A stretch of DNA of 19,483 nt from Bdellovibrionota bacterium (GTDB lineage Bacteria; Bdellovibrionota; Bacteriovoracia; Bacteriovoracales; Bacteriovoracaceae): NCBI GenBank assembly GCA_030836365.1, contig JAURQB010000130.1, positions 1-19,483 of the forward strand. Direction: 5' to 3'. Position 1 is the first letter of the stretch, and each line of letters starts with the position of its first letter. This document shows, one piece after another, positions 1 through 7,096 of this stretch. A program made the position numbers and the translations under genes. The notes beneath the pieces were generated by a model that was not told the DNA's origin, did not search any database, and saw nothing but the letters and a program-made list of their open reading frames with translations.

Positions 1-2192
1 CGGGCCTAGATGAAGTTCAGGTAAATAATATCAAAGAGGGTTATGAAGAAATTCTTGAGCGAGAAAAACGAAGAGCATTTATTCTCGAAACTATTGATGG
101 AATGGGTAAATTAACTCCTGAACTGAAAAAGAAAATTGAAGAGGCACAAAAATTAAATCAACTAGAAGATATCTACGCTCCTTACAAATCAAAAAGAAAA
201 ACCAAGGGACAAAAGGCAGACGAAGCCGGTCTAAGTCCTTTGTCGGTTTACTTAAAAGAAACTAGAGATGATCAAGAAACTGTCTTAAAAAAGGCACAAG
301 AGTTTATCAACAAGGATGCTGGGTACGACACAACCGAAAAAGCGATGGAGGGTGCCGGTCACATCATTATTGAAGAAATTTATAATAACATTGAACTTAA
401 AGACGATTTAAGAGTTGATTACTGGAAGAATGCCGTCATTACCTCAAGCATGAGAAAAGATGCGGAGAAAATTGAGGATCACCAAAAATATCAGGACTAC
501 TTTGAATTTTCACAAAACATTAGCGATTTAAAAGATAAAAAATATGCCCATCGATTTCTTGCTCTTCGACGTGGCATGCTTCAAGAAGTTCTTAAAGTTA
601 GTGTTGAGGTGGAGAAAGAAAAAATTATTGAACAAATTTATCACAGGTTTTACGCGGAAAACTCTCCTTCTCAAGAAGACTTTCTTCGAACGTGTGCCAA
701 AAAAGCTTTTTCACTTCACCTCCACACTGGATTAGAGCTAGAAATTAAAAGTGAACTCAAAAAAGAATCTGATATAAGTGCCATTGATATTTTTGGTGTT
801 AATTTGAAAAACCTTCTTCTCCAACCCTATCTTGGACAAAAGGCCGTGATGGGAATTGATCCTGGAGTGAGAACGGGATGTAAAATCGCTTGCATTGATA
901 AAAATGGTGAATTTAAAGAAGAGTCCGTTATTTATCCACATGCCCCTAGAAATGATTTGGCGGGATCGGCCCACACGCTAAAAACAATGATTGAAAAATA
1001 TCAAATAGAACATATTGCCGTTGGAAATGGAACTTTCGGGCGAGAAACACTTCAAGTTGTGAATGAAACAATTAAGCACTTTAAACTTAAAGGCGTTAGT
1101 GCCATGCTCGTAAACGAAGATGGCGCCAGTATTTACTCCGCGAGCGAAATTGCTCGAGAAGAGTTTCCGGATCAAGACCTCACCGTTAGAGGGGCCATTA
1201 GTATTGCCAGACGTTTTCAAGACCCGCTAGCAGAGCTCGTAAAAATTGATCCGAAGTCAATTGGTGTTGGCCAATATCAACATGACGTTAACCAAATAAA
1301 ACTTAAAAAGTCCCTCGGCACTGTTGTTGAAAACTGTGTAAACTTTGTTGGTGTTGATTTAAACACGGCAAGCTACTCTCTACTTAGTTTCATTTCGGGC
1401 ATCGGTCCTGCACTTGCTAAAAACATCGTTAAAAAGAGAAGTCAGCTTGGTGGTTTCAAAGTAAGAGAGGAGCTTCTTGAAGTGACAAAGTTTTCCAAGA
1501 AGGTTTTTGAGCAATCCGCGGGATTTCTCAGAATTTATGCAGGAGAGAACCCATTGGATCAAACCTCTATTCACCCGGAGCGATATCAAATACTATTAGG
1601 TTGGTGTCAGAAAAATAATCTGGCCATTACCGACCTTTTGGAAAATGAAGAAAATATTAAACGCGTTGAAAGTTCTCATGAACTAAAAGAAGAAATCGGT
1701 GAGTTTACTCACGCTGATATCTGTAAAGCACTTCGCGCTCCAGGACAAGACCCTCGAACCAAGTTTGAGTCTTTTTCTTACCGTGAAGACTTAACAGATA
1801 TTAACAATATTAAGCTTGGTGAATGGTATCCAGGCCTTGTGACAAACATCACTCAATTTGGTGCTTTTGTTGATTTGGGCATTAAAGAAAATGGTCTTGT
1901 TCATATTTCACAAATGGCCGATCAATTTGTCTCAAATCCTCTTGATGTCCTAAAAGTTGGCCAAGAAGTGAAAGCAAAAGTAATCGAAGTAGATTTAGGG
2001 CGTAAAAGAATTGCTCTTTCACTAAAAACGGATGCAGAAGTCAATCATGATAAGGGACAAAGAAAGACCCATTCAGGAGCGAAGAAAAAGCATAACTCTC
2101 AAGGCGGAAGTGGAAATTATCAACCTCAACAAGCTCCGAAGGGAAACAACCCTTTTGCAGGACTAGCAGGACTAAATTTAAAAGGGCGCTAA
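1..2192 (+). CDS. tex: Tex family transcription accessory protein (5'-truncated)
   Basis: The reading frame is open from base 3, upstream of the first ATG at 102, and the 33 residues before that ATG (GLDEVQ..., then ERRxxxL-type helices) match the conserved Tex N-terminal region. The gene therefore starts outside the window and about 40 codons are missing. About 729 residues are visible, against roughly 770 for the family. Domains in order are: helical N-terminal region; a YqgF/RNase H-like fold beginning near base 837 with the motif MGIDPGVRTG; helix-hairpin-helix repeats near 1378-1480 (ISGIGPALAKNIV); and an S1 RNA-binding domain near 1812-2035 (GxVTNITQFGAFVDLG...LVHISQ). The tail is Lys/Gln/Asn-rich and ends in NNPFAGLAGL. 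Tex is a cytoplasmic nucleic-acid-binding protein implicated in transcription and stress tolerance; the RNase H-like domain is not known to cut. An internal ATG at 102 would remove part of a conserved domain, so it is not the start. Confidence 0.95.
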   Translation, partial: GLDEVQVNNIKEGYEEILEREKRRAFILETIDGMGKLTPELKKKIEEAQKLNQLEDIYAPYKSKRKTKGQKADEAGLSPLSVYLKETRDDQETVLKKAQEFINKDAGYDTTEKAMEGAGHIIIEEIYNNIELKDDLRVDYWKNAVITSSMRKDAEKIEDHQKYQDYFEFSQNISDLKDKKYAHRFLALRRGMLQEVLKVSVEVEKEKIIEQIYHRFYAENSPSQEDFLRTCAKKAFSLHLHTGLELEIKSELKKESDISAIDIFGVNLKNLLLQPYLGQKAVMGIDPGVRTGCKIACIDKNGEFKEESVIYPHAPRNDLAGSAHTLKTMIEKYQIEHIAVGNGTFGRETLQVVNETIKHFKLKGVSAMLVNEDGASIYSASEIAREEFPDQDLTVRGAISIARRFQDPLAELVKIDPKSIGVGQYQHDVNQIKLKKSLGTVVENCVNFVGVDLNTASYSLLSFISGIGPALAKNIVKKRSQLGGFKVREELLEVTKFSKKVFEQSAGFLRIYAGENPLDQTSIHPERYQILLGWCQKNNLAITDLLENEENIKRVESSHELKEEIGEFTHADICKALRAPGQDPRTKFESFSYREDLTDINNIKLGEWYPGLVTNITQFGAFVDLGIKENGLVHISQMADQFVSNPLDVLKVGQEVKAKVIEVDLGRKRIALSLKTDAEVNHDKGQRKTHSGAKKKHNSQGGSGNYQPQQAPKGNNPFAGLAGLNLKGR

Positions 2193-2202
2193 AAAGCGCC
2201 CT
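2183..2202 (-). terminator. Hairpin terminator at the tex / secreted-protein junction
   Basis: A perfect 8-bp stem (AGGGCGCT / AGCGCCCT) with a 4-nt loop spans the stop codon of tex, whose TAA is at 2190-2192. Read on the minus strand it is followed by TTTAAATTT, so it best fits a Rho-independent terminator for the minus-strand gene ending at 2225. On the plus strand there is no T-run after the stem, so its use by tex is uncertain. Confidence 0.55.
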
Positions 2203-2224
2203 CCCTAAAAATTATCTCAAATAA

Positions 2225-3175
2225 CTATTGGCAGTATAACTTATTACCAGAAATGCGACATTTCTCAGATTTAATTCCAGACATGTACCAATTTATTCCA
2301 TTACGAGATGGAGCATACTTGTAATTACAAACATAATTGAATTTCCCGTTCTTTAGTGAAATTTCCTTAATTTTGAGGAATGAAAATGTAGGTTTCGCTT
2401 GTTTAGCTTTTGGCGATTGAGGAGGAATGACCTGGACACTCTGAGGGCATTCTAATGCGACACTTTTTACAACTCTTGGTTTACCACCAATATTAGGTTT
2501 ATCAGTCGTCGTATCTCCAGGAACCGTATTTATGCTCCCTCCTGGATTTGATCTACCACCCTTGTCTTTTCCTGGGATGACTCTAGTATTGCCTCCCGGA
2601 ATATCTCTAGTAGTTCCAGGAATCGTACTAATACGCCCTCCTGGATTAATTATGCCACGACCTCTGCTTGTCCCAGGTATAGCAACAAGTCCAGAACTAG
2701 GTCCTGGATTATTATTGCTCGTTTGAGGCGCATCACAAAATTGATCATATTTAAACAAAGAAGTAACGTTATAATCCTGGTTGGTTCCTGCCTCCATCGT
2801 AGTCCCAATATAGTTAACGTGATCTTTTCCCATGTATATCATTTTTGAATGCATGGACTTCAAACATCTTGCAGCCCTTGCACGAATAGATCTATTCGAT
2901 AACCCTGAAACGTCTCCATCCCTACGATAATCTAACGCTTTATTATATATTCTAAGAATATCCTGTTTAATTCCCGCATAAATAGAGCAGTTATTAACGA
3001 TATCCTTATCTTTTTTGATCTTATCAAAATATTCATCCGCTTTCTTGGCAAAATCAGTAGTAGTTCCTAACCCCGCATTTCCTGAATACTTAATACGTGG
3101 ATTTGAAAGACAAGTAATATCCGCGGCAAATAAGCTCGTAGAAAATAAAAGAGCCCCTATTAAATAAATTTTCAT
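2225..3175 (-). CDS. Secreted Cys-rich protein with Pro/Gly tandem repeat, unknown function
   Basis: Not recognised. The start is placed at 3175 because GGGAGG lies 6 nt upstream and the product then begins with a clean Sec signal peptide (MKIYLIGALLFSTSLFAA); an in-frame ATG at 3211 has no such site. The protein is 316 aa. Residues about 20-150 form a charged helical region with four Cys (22, 63, 104, 147). Residues 166-233 hold four degenerate copies of a 15-19-residue unit of the form [IV]PG-x(5-9)-[PI]GG-x(4), for example IPGTTRDIPGGNTRV. Residues 240-316 form a C-terminal region with four more Cys (243, 283, 306, 315) ending in a Cys-Gln. Eight Cys suggest disulphides after export. The repeat looks like a flexible linker between two disulphide-bonded domains. 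Likely periplasmic or extracellular, monocistronic. Confidence 0.8.
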   Translation of the reverse strand: MKIYLIGALLFSTSLFAADITCLSNPRIKYSGNAGLGTTTDFAKKADEYFDKIKKDKDIVNNCSIYAGIKQDILRIYNKALDYRRDGDVSGLSNRSIRARAARCLKSMHSKMIYMGKDHVNYIGTTMEAGTNQDYNVTSLFKYDQFCDAPQTSNNNPGPSSGLVAIPGTSRGRGIINPGGRISTIPGTTRDIPGGNTRVIPGKDKGGRSNPGGSINTVPGDTTTDKPNIGGKPRVVKSVALECPQSVQVIPPQSPKAKQAKPTFSFLKIKEISLKNGKFNYVCNYKYAPSRNGINWYMSGIKSEKCRISGNKLYCQ

Positions 3176-3269
3176 TTTAACCTCCCGGAATCGATACGGT
3201 CCATTCGGCAAGTCTTACTTTTTTAATTAGTATGAAGGATAAAATTACTTTTTTAGGTAGTCTAACTAG

Positions 3270-3755
3270 TTAAAATTTATTGAGGCAGCATTTTTTATAT
3301 TTTTTACCACTTCCGCATGGACATGAGTCATTTCGCCCAACCTTTGGCCCTTCTCTTTTCACAGGATCAAGAGTTGCCGCATTATAAAAATACCAATTTC
3401 CATCAACTTTTTTAAAGAGACTACGCTCCTTATGATTCACTTCCTCTCCATCAACTTCATAACTAGCAACAAAGTCAACAAGACCTTCTTCATCAGATGC
3501 ACTTCCTGCTTGAGTGCCAAGAATCTCAAGACCTTTCCACTCTGAGTCTTTTGCCCAAGTCGCAATTTCCTCTTTATTAACACTTGATCTCGTTTCAGGA
3601 TGATGAGTTTCAACAATGTAGTCGATTTCATGTTTAACAAACGCGCTATAGCGAGAACGCATCAACTCTTCTGCAGTTGAAGCTAATTTTTCCCCCGCGT
3701 GTAATGGCCTACAACAATCATCATATTTTTTTTGGCTCAAACATGGACATTCCAT
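3270..3755 (-). CDS. ychJ: YchJ family SEC-C motif protein
   Basis: A cytoplasmic protein of 161 aa, close to the roughly 150-160 aa of YchJ/UPF0225 proteins. It has an N-terminal SEC-C-like zinc motif (C3, C5, C14, C15; CPCLSQKKYDDCC), a central YchJ domain containing the family signature LMRSRYSAFVKHEIDYIVETHHP, and a C-terminal SEC-C motif (C145, C147, C156, C157; CPCGSGKKYKKCC). SEC-C motifs bind zinc; the same motif ends SecA. The molecular role of YchJ is not established. The start at 3755 is supported by AGGAGA 7-8 nt upstream. It is divergent from the YceI gene with about 66 bp between the starts, so the two promoters must overlap. Confidence 0.92.
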   Translation of the reverse strand: MECPCLSQKKYDDCCRPLHAGEKLASTAEELMRSRYSAFVKHEIDYIVETHHPETRSSVNKEEIATWAKDSEWKGLEILGTQAGSASDEEGLVDFVASYEVDGEEVNHKERSLFKKVDGNWYFYNAATLDPVKREGPKVGRNDSCPCGSGKKYKKCCLNKF

Positions 3756-3821
3756 CGAGATATCTCCTAAAACAAGTTAAAATGAACGCCAAATCCTAGC
3801 GAATAATTGAAAGGAACAAAA

Positions 3822-4805
3822 GTGTTTTTTAAACAAACTCTACTCATTTTATTACTGACGCCTCTAATCAGCCTGAGCTCAACATTAGGCCGACACTGGA
3901 CGATTAATAAAGACCACTCGGAAGTGCTTTTTGAGATTCCTTATCTAAAATTCGGTAAAGTAACAGGGCGTTTCACTCACTTTAGAGGAAGTGTTCAGTA
4001 TGATAAGGATGAAACCCTTATTCAAAAAATCTCAATCATCGTTTTTACTGATTCGATAGACACTGGGAATAAACTCCGTGATGGACATCTGAGAAGTAAG
4101 GACTTTTTTAATGTGACAAAATTCCCTAAAATTTCTTTTGAATCCAATACTATTACGCCAATCGGCCCTGACCAATTTAGAGCATCTGGTTTTGTCAGTA
4201 TGCATGGAATAAAAAAAGAGATTAATCTCTTTTTTTCTCTCTCTGAAATTATCACAGACACATGGGGAAAGCCGAGTGTTATGGGAACTTTCTCCGGGAG
4301 ATTAGACCGACGAGATTTTGGCCTTACCTGGAATAAATTTATTGAAAAAGAAGCTTACCTGGTAGGAAATAAAATTAAGTTTTATGGCCAAGTCCAATTA
4401 CAATCAAGGCGCGCCCTAACCGACAGTAGTAAACATCTTATCCCCGTCAATAAGAGTTTAAAAACAAGAAATAAAATTCTACGCGGTGAAGAGACAATTG
4501 AGTCAATCAATCGTGGCATTATTGAACTAAAGAGCGAAAACAATAATCAACAGCAGAGAGAAAATAAAAATAATAAAACTCAGGATCAACGATCGACAGC
4601 CTGGTGGAGCGCTTATTTTTCGATGGGGTTTATTGGCTTCCTCTCCATCATTACTCTGATGTTTCAAGGAAAGCAGTTTTTTATTTCGATCTTTCAAAAT
4701 GAGTATGAGGAAACCGGTAAATGGGGTTTTATCTCTGACATTATTGTTTACTCTGTTGGATTAGTATACGTCTGGGCCATGTGGATCATCGGCTTTGGCC
4801 AATAA
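3822..4805 (+). CDS. YceI family periplasmic protein with C-terminal membrane tail
   Basis: The start chosen is GTG 3822, with AAAGGA 6 nt upstream and a signal peptide directly following (MFFKQTLLILLLTPL). A TTG at 3807 in the same frame lacks a ribosome-binding site and would extend the N-terminus with charged residues. Residues about 24-195 are a YceI lipocalin-like domain, showing INKDHSEVLFEI, GRFTHFRGSVQYD and the family hallmark RDGHLRSKDFFNVTKFP. YceI domains bind isoprenoid-type lipids such as polyprenyl chains. Ordinary YceI proteins end there at about 190 aa. This one continues for about 130 aa with a Gln/Asn/Lys-rich linker and two hydrophobic segments in the last 65 residues (WWSAYFSMGFIGFLSIITLM and a second ending in AMWIIGFGQ). 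The result would be a YceI domain tethered to the inner membrane. The tail is not a recognisable cytochrome b561. Confidence 0.88.
   Translation: MFFKQTLLILLLTPLISLSSTLGRHWTINKDHSEVLFEIPYLKFGKVTGRFTHFRGSVQYDKDETLIQKISIIVFTDSIDTGNKLRDGHLRSKDFFNVTKFPKISFESNTITPIGPDQFRASGFVSMHGIKKEINLFFSLSEIITDTWGKPSVMGTFSGRLDRRDFGLTWNKFIEKEAYLVGNKIKFYGQVQLQSRRALTDSSKHLIPVNKSLKTRNKILRGEETIESINRGIIELKSENNNQQQRENKNNKTQDQRSTAWWSAYFSMGFIGFLSIITLMFQGKQFFISIFQNEYEETGKWGFISDIIVYSVGLVYVWAMWIIGFGQ
4211..4236. repeat. 26-bp perfect palindrome inside the YceI gene
   Basis: Seven A, GAGATT, AATCTC, seven T: each half is the exact reverse complement of the other. As RNA it can form a stem of up to 11 bp with a TTAA loop followed by the U-run of its own arm, which resembles an intrinsic terminator. 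It encodes part of the YceI domain (around GIKKEINLFF). Confidence 0.85.
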
Positions 4806-4837
4806 TGTGAATCTGTTTATTCATTAGTCACAGGTAG

Positions 4838-4866
4838 TTGAAAAAGCACATTAAAGCATATCTAAA
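4838..4866 (+). promoter_or_regulatory. Possible promoter of the small secreted Cys protein
   Basis: TTGAAA (4838-4843), a 17-bp spacer, and TCTAAA (4861-4866) upstream of the gene starting at 4938. The -35 is good and the -10 is weak (4 of 6). This is a call by eye in A+T-rich sequence. Confidence 0.3.
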
Positions 4867-4937
4867 CTGTTAAAATTACATATCAATTTTGGCACCAACT
4901 ATGCTCCCAAATCAGTAAATTCTAAAAGGGAGAAAAA

Positions 4938-5375
4938 ATGAATAAAAAACTATTATTGATCACGGCGATATCCATTCTGACGACTGTTCAAGCAAGTGCA
5001 AGCACACCTTTTAATTGGTGTATGACAGAGCTTATTCACACAAGAGATAAAGTAATGAGTATTGCACCTGAATCAATAGAGGTTGTTGATGGTTACAATG
5101 ATATTGATTCGATTAAAAACGTGGAGCATTGTGTTTCGGAACTATCAGAGTCGGAAGGACTTTTAGTAAAGGCATGCGAACAATTCTTAAAAACAGACTC
5201 GCTTGTCGGTTTTTATGTTTACTTAAATCCAAAAATTAAAAAAGCCTGTAAAGATATTGATCTTTATACACATTCAATTGTTGACCAAATAAACCGAACG
5301 AAAGCAAAAGATCCTGAATTAAGCGCTCAAGAAAAAGAATCTAACGAAAGTAGCCAACAGGCCATCGCTCGATAA
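4938..5375 (+). CDS. Small secreted four-Cys protein, unknown function
   Basis: Not recognised. The product is 145 aa and begins with a Sec signal peptide (MNKKLLLITAISILTTVQASA, cleavage probably after ASA). The start at 4938 has GGGAGA about 6 nt upstream. The mature part is mostly helical by composition and holds four Cys in the patterns NWCMTE, EHCVSE, KACEQF and KACKDI, which could make two disulphides in the periplasm. The C-terminus is acidic and Ser/Gln-rich and may be disordered. It stands between the YceI gene (132 bp upstream) and the S8 protease (92 bp downstream) on the same strand. A hairpin in the downstream gap suggests that it ends its own transcript. Nothing in the sequence links it functionally to either neighbour. 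Confidence 0.75.
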   Translation: MNKKLLLITAISILTTVQASASTPFNWCMTELIHTRDKVMSIAPESIEVVDGYNDIDSIKNVEHCVSELSESEGLLVKACEQFLKTDSLVGFYVYLNPKIKKACKDIDLYTHSIVDQINRTKAKDPELSAQEKESNESSQQAIAR

Positions 5376-5420
5376 TCTTATTGAAACTAAACTTTTCTTA
5401 CAAAATTTGAATTAAATTAA

Positions 5421-5462
5421 AAACCTAGGAAAATAAAGAATTATTAATATTTTCCTAGGTTT
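5421..5462 (+). terminator. 14-bp stem hairpin between the Cys protein and the S8 protease; covers the protease RBS
   Basis: AAACCTAGGAAAAT at 5421-5434 is the perfect reverse complement of 5449-5462, with a 14-nt loop. It lies 45 bp after one stop codon and ends 5 bp before the next ATG (5468). The following sequence, ATTTT, makes it a plausible Rho-independent terminator of the upstream gene. The only Shine-Dalgarno-like bases for the protease (AGG, 5457-5459, 8 nt from the ATG) are inside the right arm, so it could instead, or in addition, mask the ribosome-binding site of a read-through mRNA. Confidence 0.6.
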
Positions 5463-5467
5463 ATTTT

Positions 5468-6751
5468 ATGAAAAAATCCCTTCTCTGCGCGGCGATCCTA
5501 TCGTCACTTTCAGCTTACTCTGAAGAGTATCTGGTTCGTTATGAAAAACAACAAAAAATTAGTGTTGAGGCTGCCATTTCCACGTACGGAAAGCTTAGCT
5601 ACTTTGACCTAAGCTTTGGCAGTTTTGTGAAAATTAATTCTGATAAAGAATTATCGAAAGACGATCAAGCACAAATTAAAAATACTCCAGGTGTTAGGTA
5701 TATTGAATTAAACCAAACCTATGAAACCCAAGTTGAACCAGCACTTCCCCAATCATCAGCCACCCCAAAAATGTTTGATATTAATTACTCTCAACAATGG
5801 GGCTTAAAAAATACAAGCCGTAATAGTGGAAGTATTTTTAAACCCGGAAAAGCCGGTGAAGATATCAACGCAGAAAAAGCATGGGAGCTAGAAATGGGCA
5901 GCGGTGAAATTGTTATCGCAGTCATTGATACCGGGATAAAAACGGATCACCCGGACCTTCAAGAAAACATTTTTATCAATGAAGCTGAACTTGATGGCGC
6001 TGAAGGCGTTGATGATGATGGCAACGGATATATTGATGATTACCATGGATATAATTTCTATAGCGATAACACCAATGCCGAAGATGATAACGGCCATGGT
6101 ACTCATTGTGCCGGAGTAATTGGCGCTATTCATGACAATGGAAAGCAAATAAAAGGGGTCATGAAAAATGTTAAATTAATGCCAGTAAAATTCCTCAATT
6201 CTAAAGGAAGTGGAACACTTGAAGGCGCGATTAAATCAATTGATTATGCCACGAAAATGAATGTTCACATTATGAGCAATTCTTGGGGTGGCGGCGGCTA
6301 CTCTGAATCACTTTTAGAGGCAATTAATTCAGCAGAAGAAAAAGGAATTGTTTTTGTTGCAGCTGCTGGAAACTCACGAAACGACAATGATAAATGGCCT
6401 GCTTACCCAGCAACATATGAAAACGAAAATATTATCTCTGTTGGCGCAATGGATCCTAATGGGAAAAAAGCGAGTTATTCTAATTATGGAAAAACCACAG
6501 TTGACGTTTTTGCACCGGGAACAAATATTCTATCAACTTATAAAAATGGTCGATTGAAATCACTTTCAGGTACATCAATGGCAACACCATTTATCAGTGG
6601 AATTGTCGGCCTTATTCTTAGTCAAAATAGAACAAGCACACCGTCTGAGATAAGAGAGTTGATTATTGATAGTTCAGCAAAAAGTAGAAGCCTTGGCGGT
6701 CTATCTATTGGGGGACGATCAGATGCCCATGCAGCGTTAAGCTCTCGGTAA
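5468..6751 (+). CDS. Secreted subtilisin-like serine protease (S8A) with propeptide
   Basis: A complete 427-aa subtilase preproprotein. A signal peptide (MKKSLLCAAILSSLSAYS) is followed by an I9-type inhibitory propeptide at about residues 20-90 (YLVRYEKQQK...GVRYIELNQTYE) and a catalytic domain to the end. All active-site residues are present: Asp154 in AVIDTG, His210 in NGHGTHCAG, oxyanion Asn302 in AAAGN and nucleophile Ser370 in SGTSMATPFISG. An Asp/Asn-rich stretch between Asp154 and His210 (GVDDDGNGYIDDYHG) resembles the calcium-binding insertion of many secreted bacterial S8 enzymes. It should be exported, self-processed and act as a broad endopeptidase outside the cell or in the periplasm. 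The ribosome-binding site is weak and buried in the hairpin at 5421-5462, so expression may be controlled there. A 15-bp piece of the 3' end is duplicated just after the stop. Confidence 0.95.
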   Translation: MKKSLLCAAILSSLSAYSEEYLVRYEKQQKISVEAAISTYGKLSYFDLSFGSFVKINSDKELSKDDQAQIKNTPGVRYIELNQTYETQVEPALPQSSATPKMFDINYSQQWGLKNTSRNSGSIFKPGKAGEDINAEKAWELEMGSGEIVIAVIDTGIKTDHPDLQENIFINEAELDGAEGVDDDGNGYIDDYHGYNFYSDNTNAEDDNGHGTHCAGVIGAIHDNGKQIKGVMKNVKLMPVKFLNSKGSGTLEGAIKSIDYATKMNVHIMSNSWGGGGYSESLLEAINSAEEKGIVFVAAAGNSRNDNDKWPAYPATYENENIISVGAMDPNGKKASYSNYGKTTVDVFAPGTNILSTYKNGRLKSLSGTSMATPFISGIVGLILSQNRTSTPSEIRELIIDSSAKSRSLGGLSIGGRSDAHAALSSR

Positions 6752-6770
6752 TAGCGCAGCGTTAAGCTCT
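6731..6770. repeat. 15-bp direct repeat, 25-bp offset, at the 3' end of the S8 protease gene
   Basis: GCAGCGTTAAGCTCT occurs at 6731-6745 inside the last codons and again at 6756-6770 just after the TAA at 6749-6751. The copies are identical. It looks like a short tandem duplication left by slippage or recombination. Confidence 0.85.
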
Positions 6771-6772
6771 AA

Positions 6773-7096
6773 TTAACCGCCCACTTTTTTAAAGGCAAGC
6801 TTTCTTGAATCAAGAAAGCTTGCTACTTGATCATACTTTTCACCATGCACTTCGATAAAGTCATTTTTATACGCGCCACCAACACCAATTTTCTTTTTTA
6901 AGTCTTTTGCTAATTTCTTGCACCAAGACTTATTAGTTGGAAGCCCTTTAATTTCGATAACCGTTCGCCCTTTACCTGATGTCAGCCGACGAACTTCCAA
7001 CAAAAGAGAGGCCTCATCAACTTCCCCCTCTACTTTAGCGTTTTTATTTTTTCGAAGATCGCCGTGCTCGCTTGAATAAACTAAATCATCACTCAC
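6773..7096 (-). CDS. yciH: SUI1/eIF1-like translation initiation factor (YciH family)
   Basis: The product is 107 aa, essentially the length of E. coli YciH (108). An Asp/Glu/Lys-rich N-terminus (YSSEHGDLRKN) precedes the SUI1 fold at residues about 35-105. Visible family features are the basic loop TSGKGRTVIEIKGLP, the helix CKKLAKDLKKKIGVGG, and FIEVHG followed by a final helix. SUI1 proteins bind the small ribosomal subunit near the P site and influence start-codon discrimination; the bacterial role is less settled than that of eukaryotic eIF1. The start is GTG 7096, which overlaps by one base the TAG of the upstream 62-aa gene (TAGTG), with AGGTG about 7 nt upstream; translation is probably coupled. 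The 3' end contains a perfect 29-bp inverted repeat. Confidence 0.92.
   Translation of the reverse strand: MSDDLVYSSEHGDLRKNKNAKVEGEVDEASLLLEVRRLTSGKGRTVIEIKGLPTNKSWCKKLAKDLKKKIGVGGAYKNDFIEVHGEKYDQVASFLDSRKLAFKKVGG
6795..6823. repeat. Perfect 14-bp inverted repeat (1-nt centre) in the yciH 3' end
   Basis: GCAAGCTTTCTTGA at 6795-6808, a single A at 6809, then its exact reverse complement at 6810-6823. In RNA it gives a roughly 12-bp stem with a 5-nt loop just before the stop codon. Neither strand has a T-run immediately after the stem, so it is not a classical terminator, although it sits between two convergent genes. Confidence 0.9.

Noticed and set aside
2532..2726. A plus-strand frame encoding a Pro/Leu-rich 64-aa peptide
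   Set aside because: It is the mirror of the Pro/Gly repeat codons of the minus-strand secreted protein, with no ribosome-binding site.
3807..3821. TTG at 3807 as start of the YceI gene
   Set aside because: There is no Shine-Dalgarno before it; AAAGGA inside this stretch is ideally placed for GTG 3822, which opens directly into the signal peptide.
4806..4832. TGTGA and TCACA half sites as a CRP-type operator
   Set aside because: The halves are 17 bp apart instead of 6, and sit just after a stop codon rather than at a promoter.
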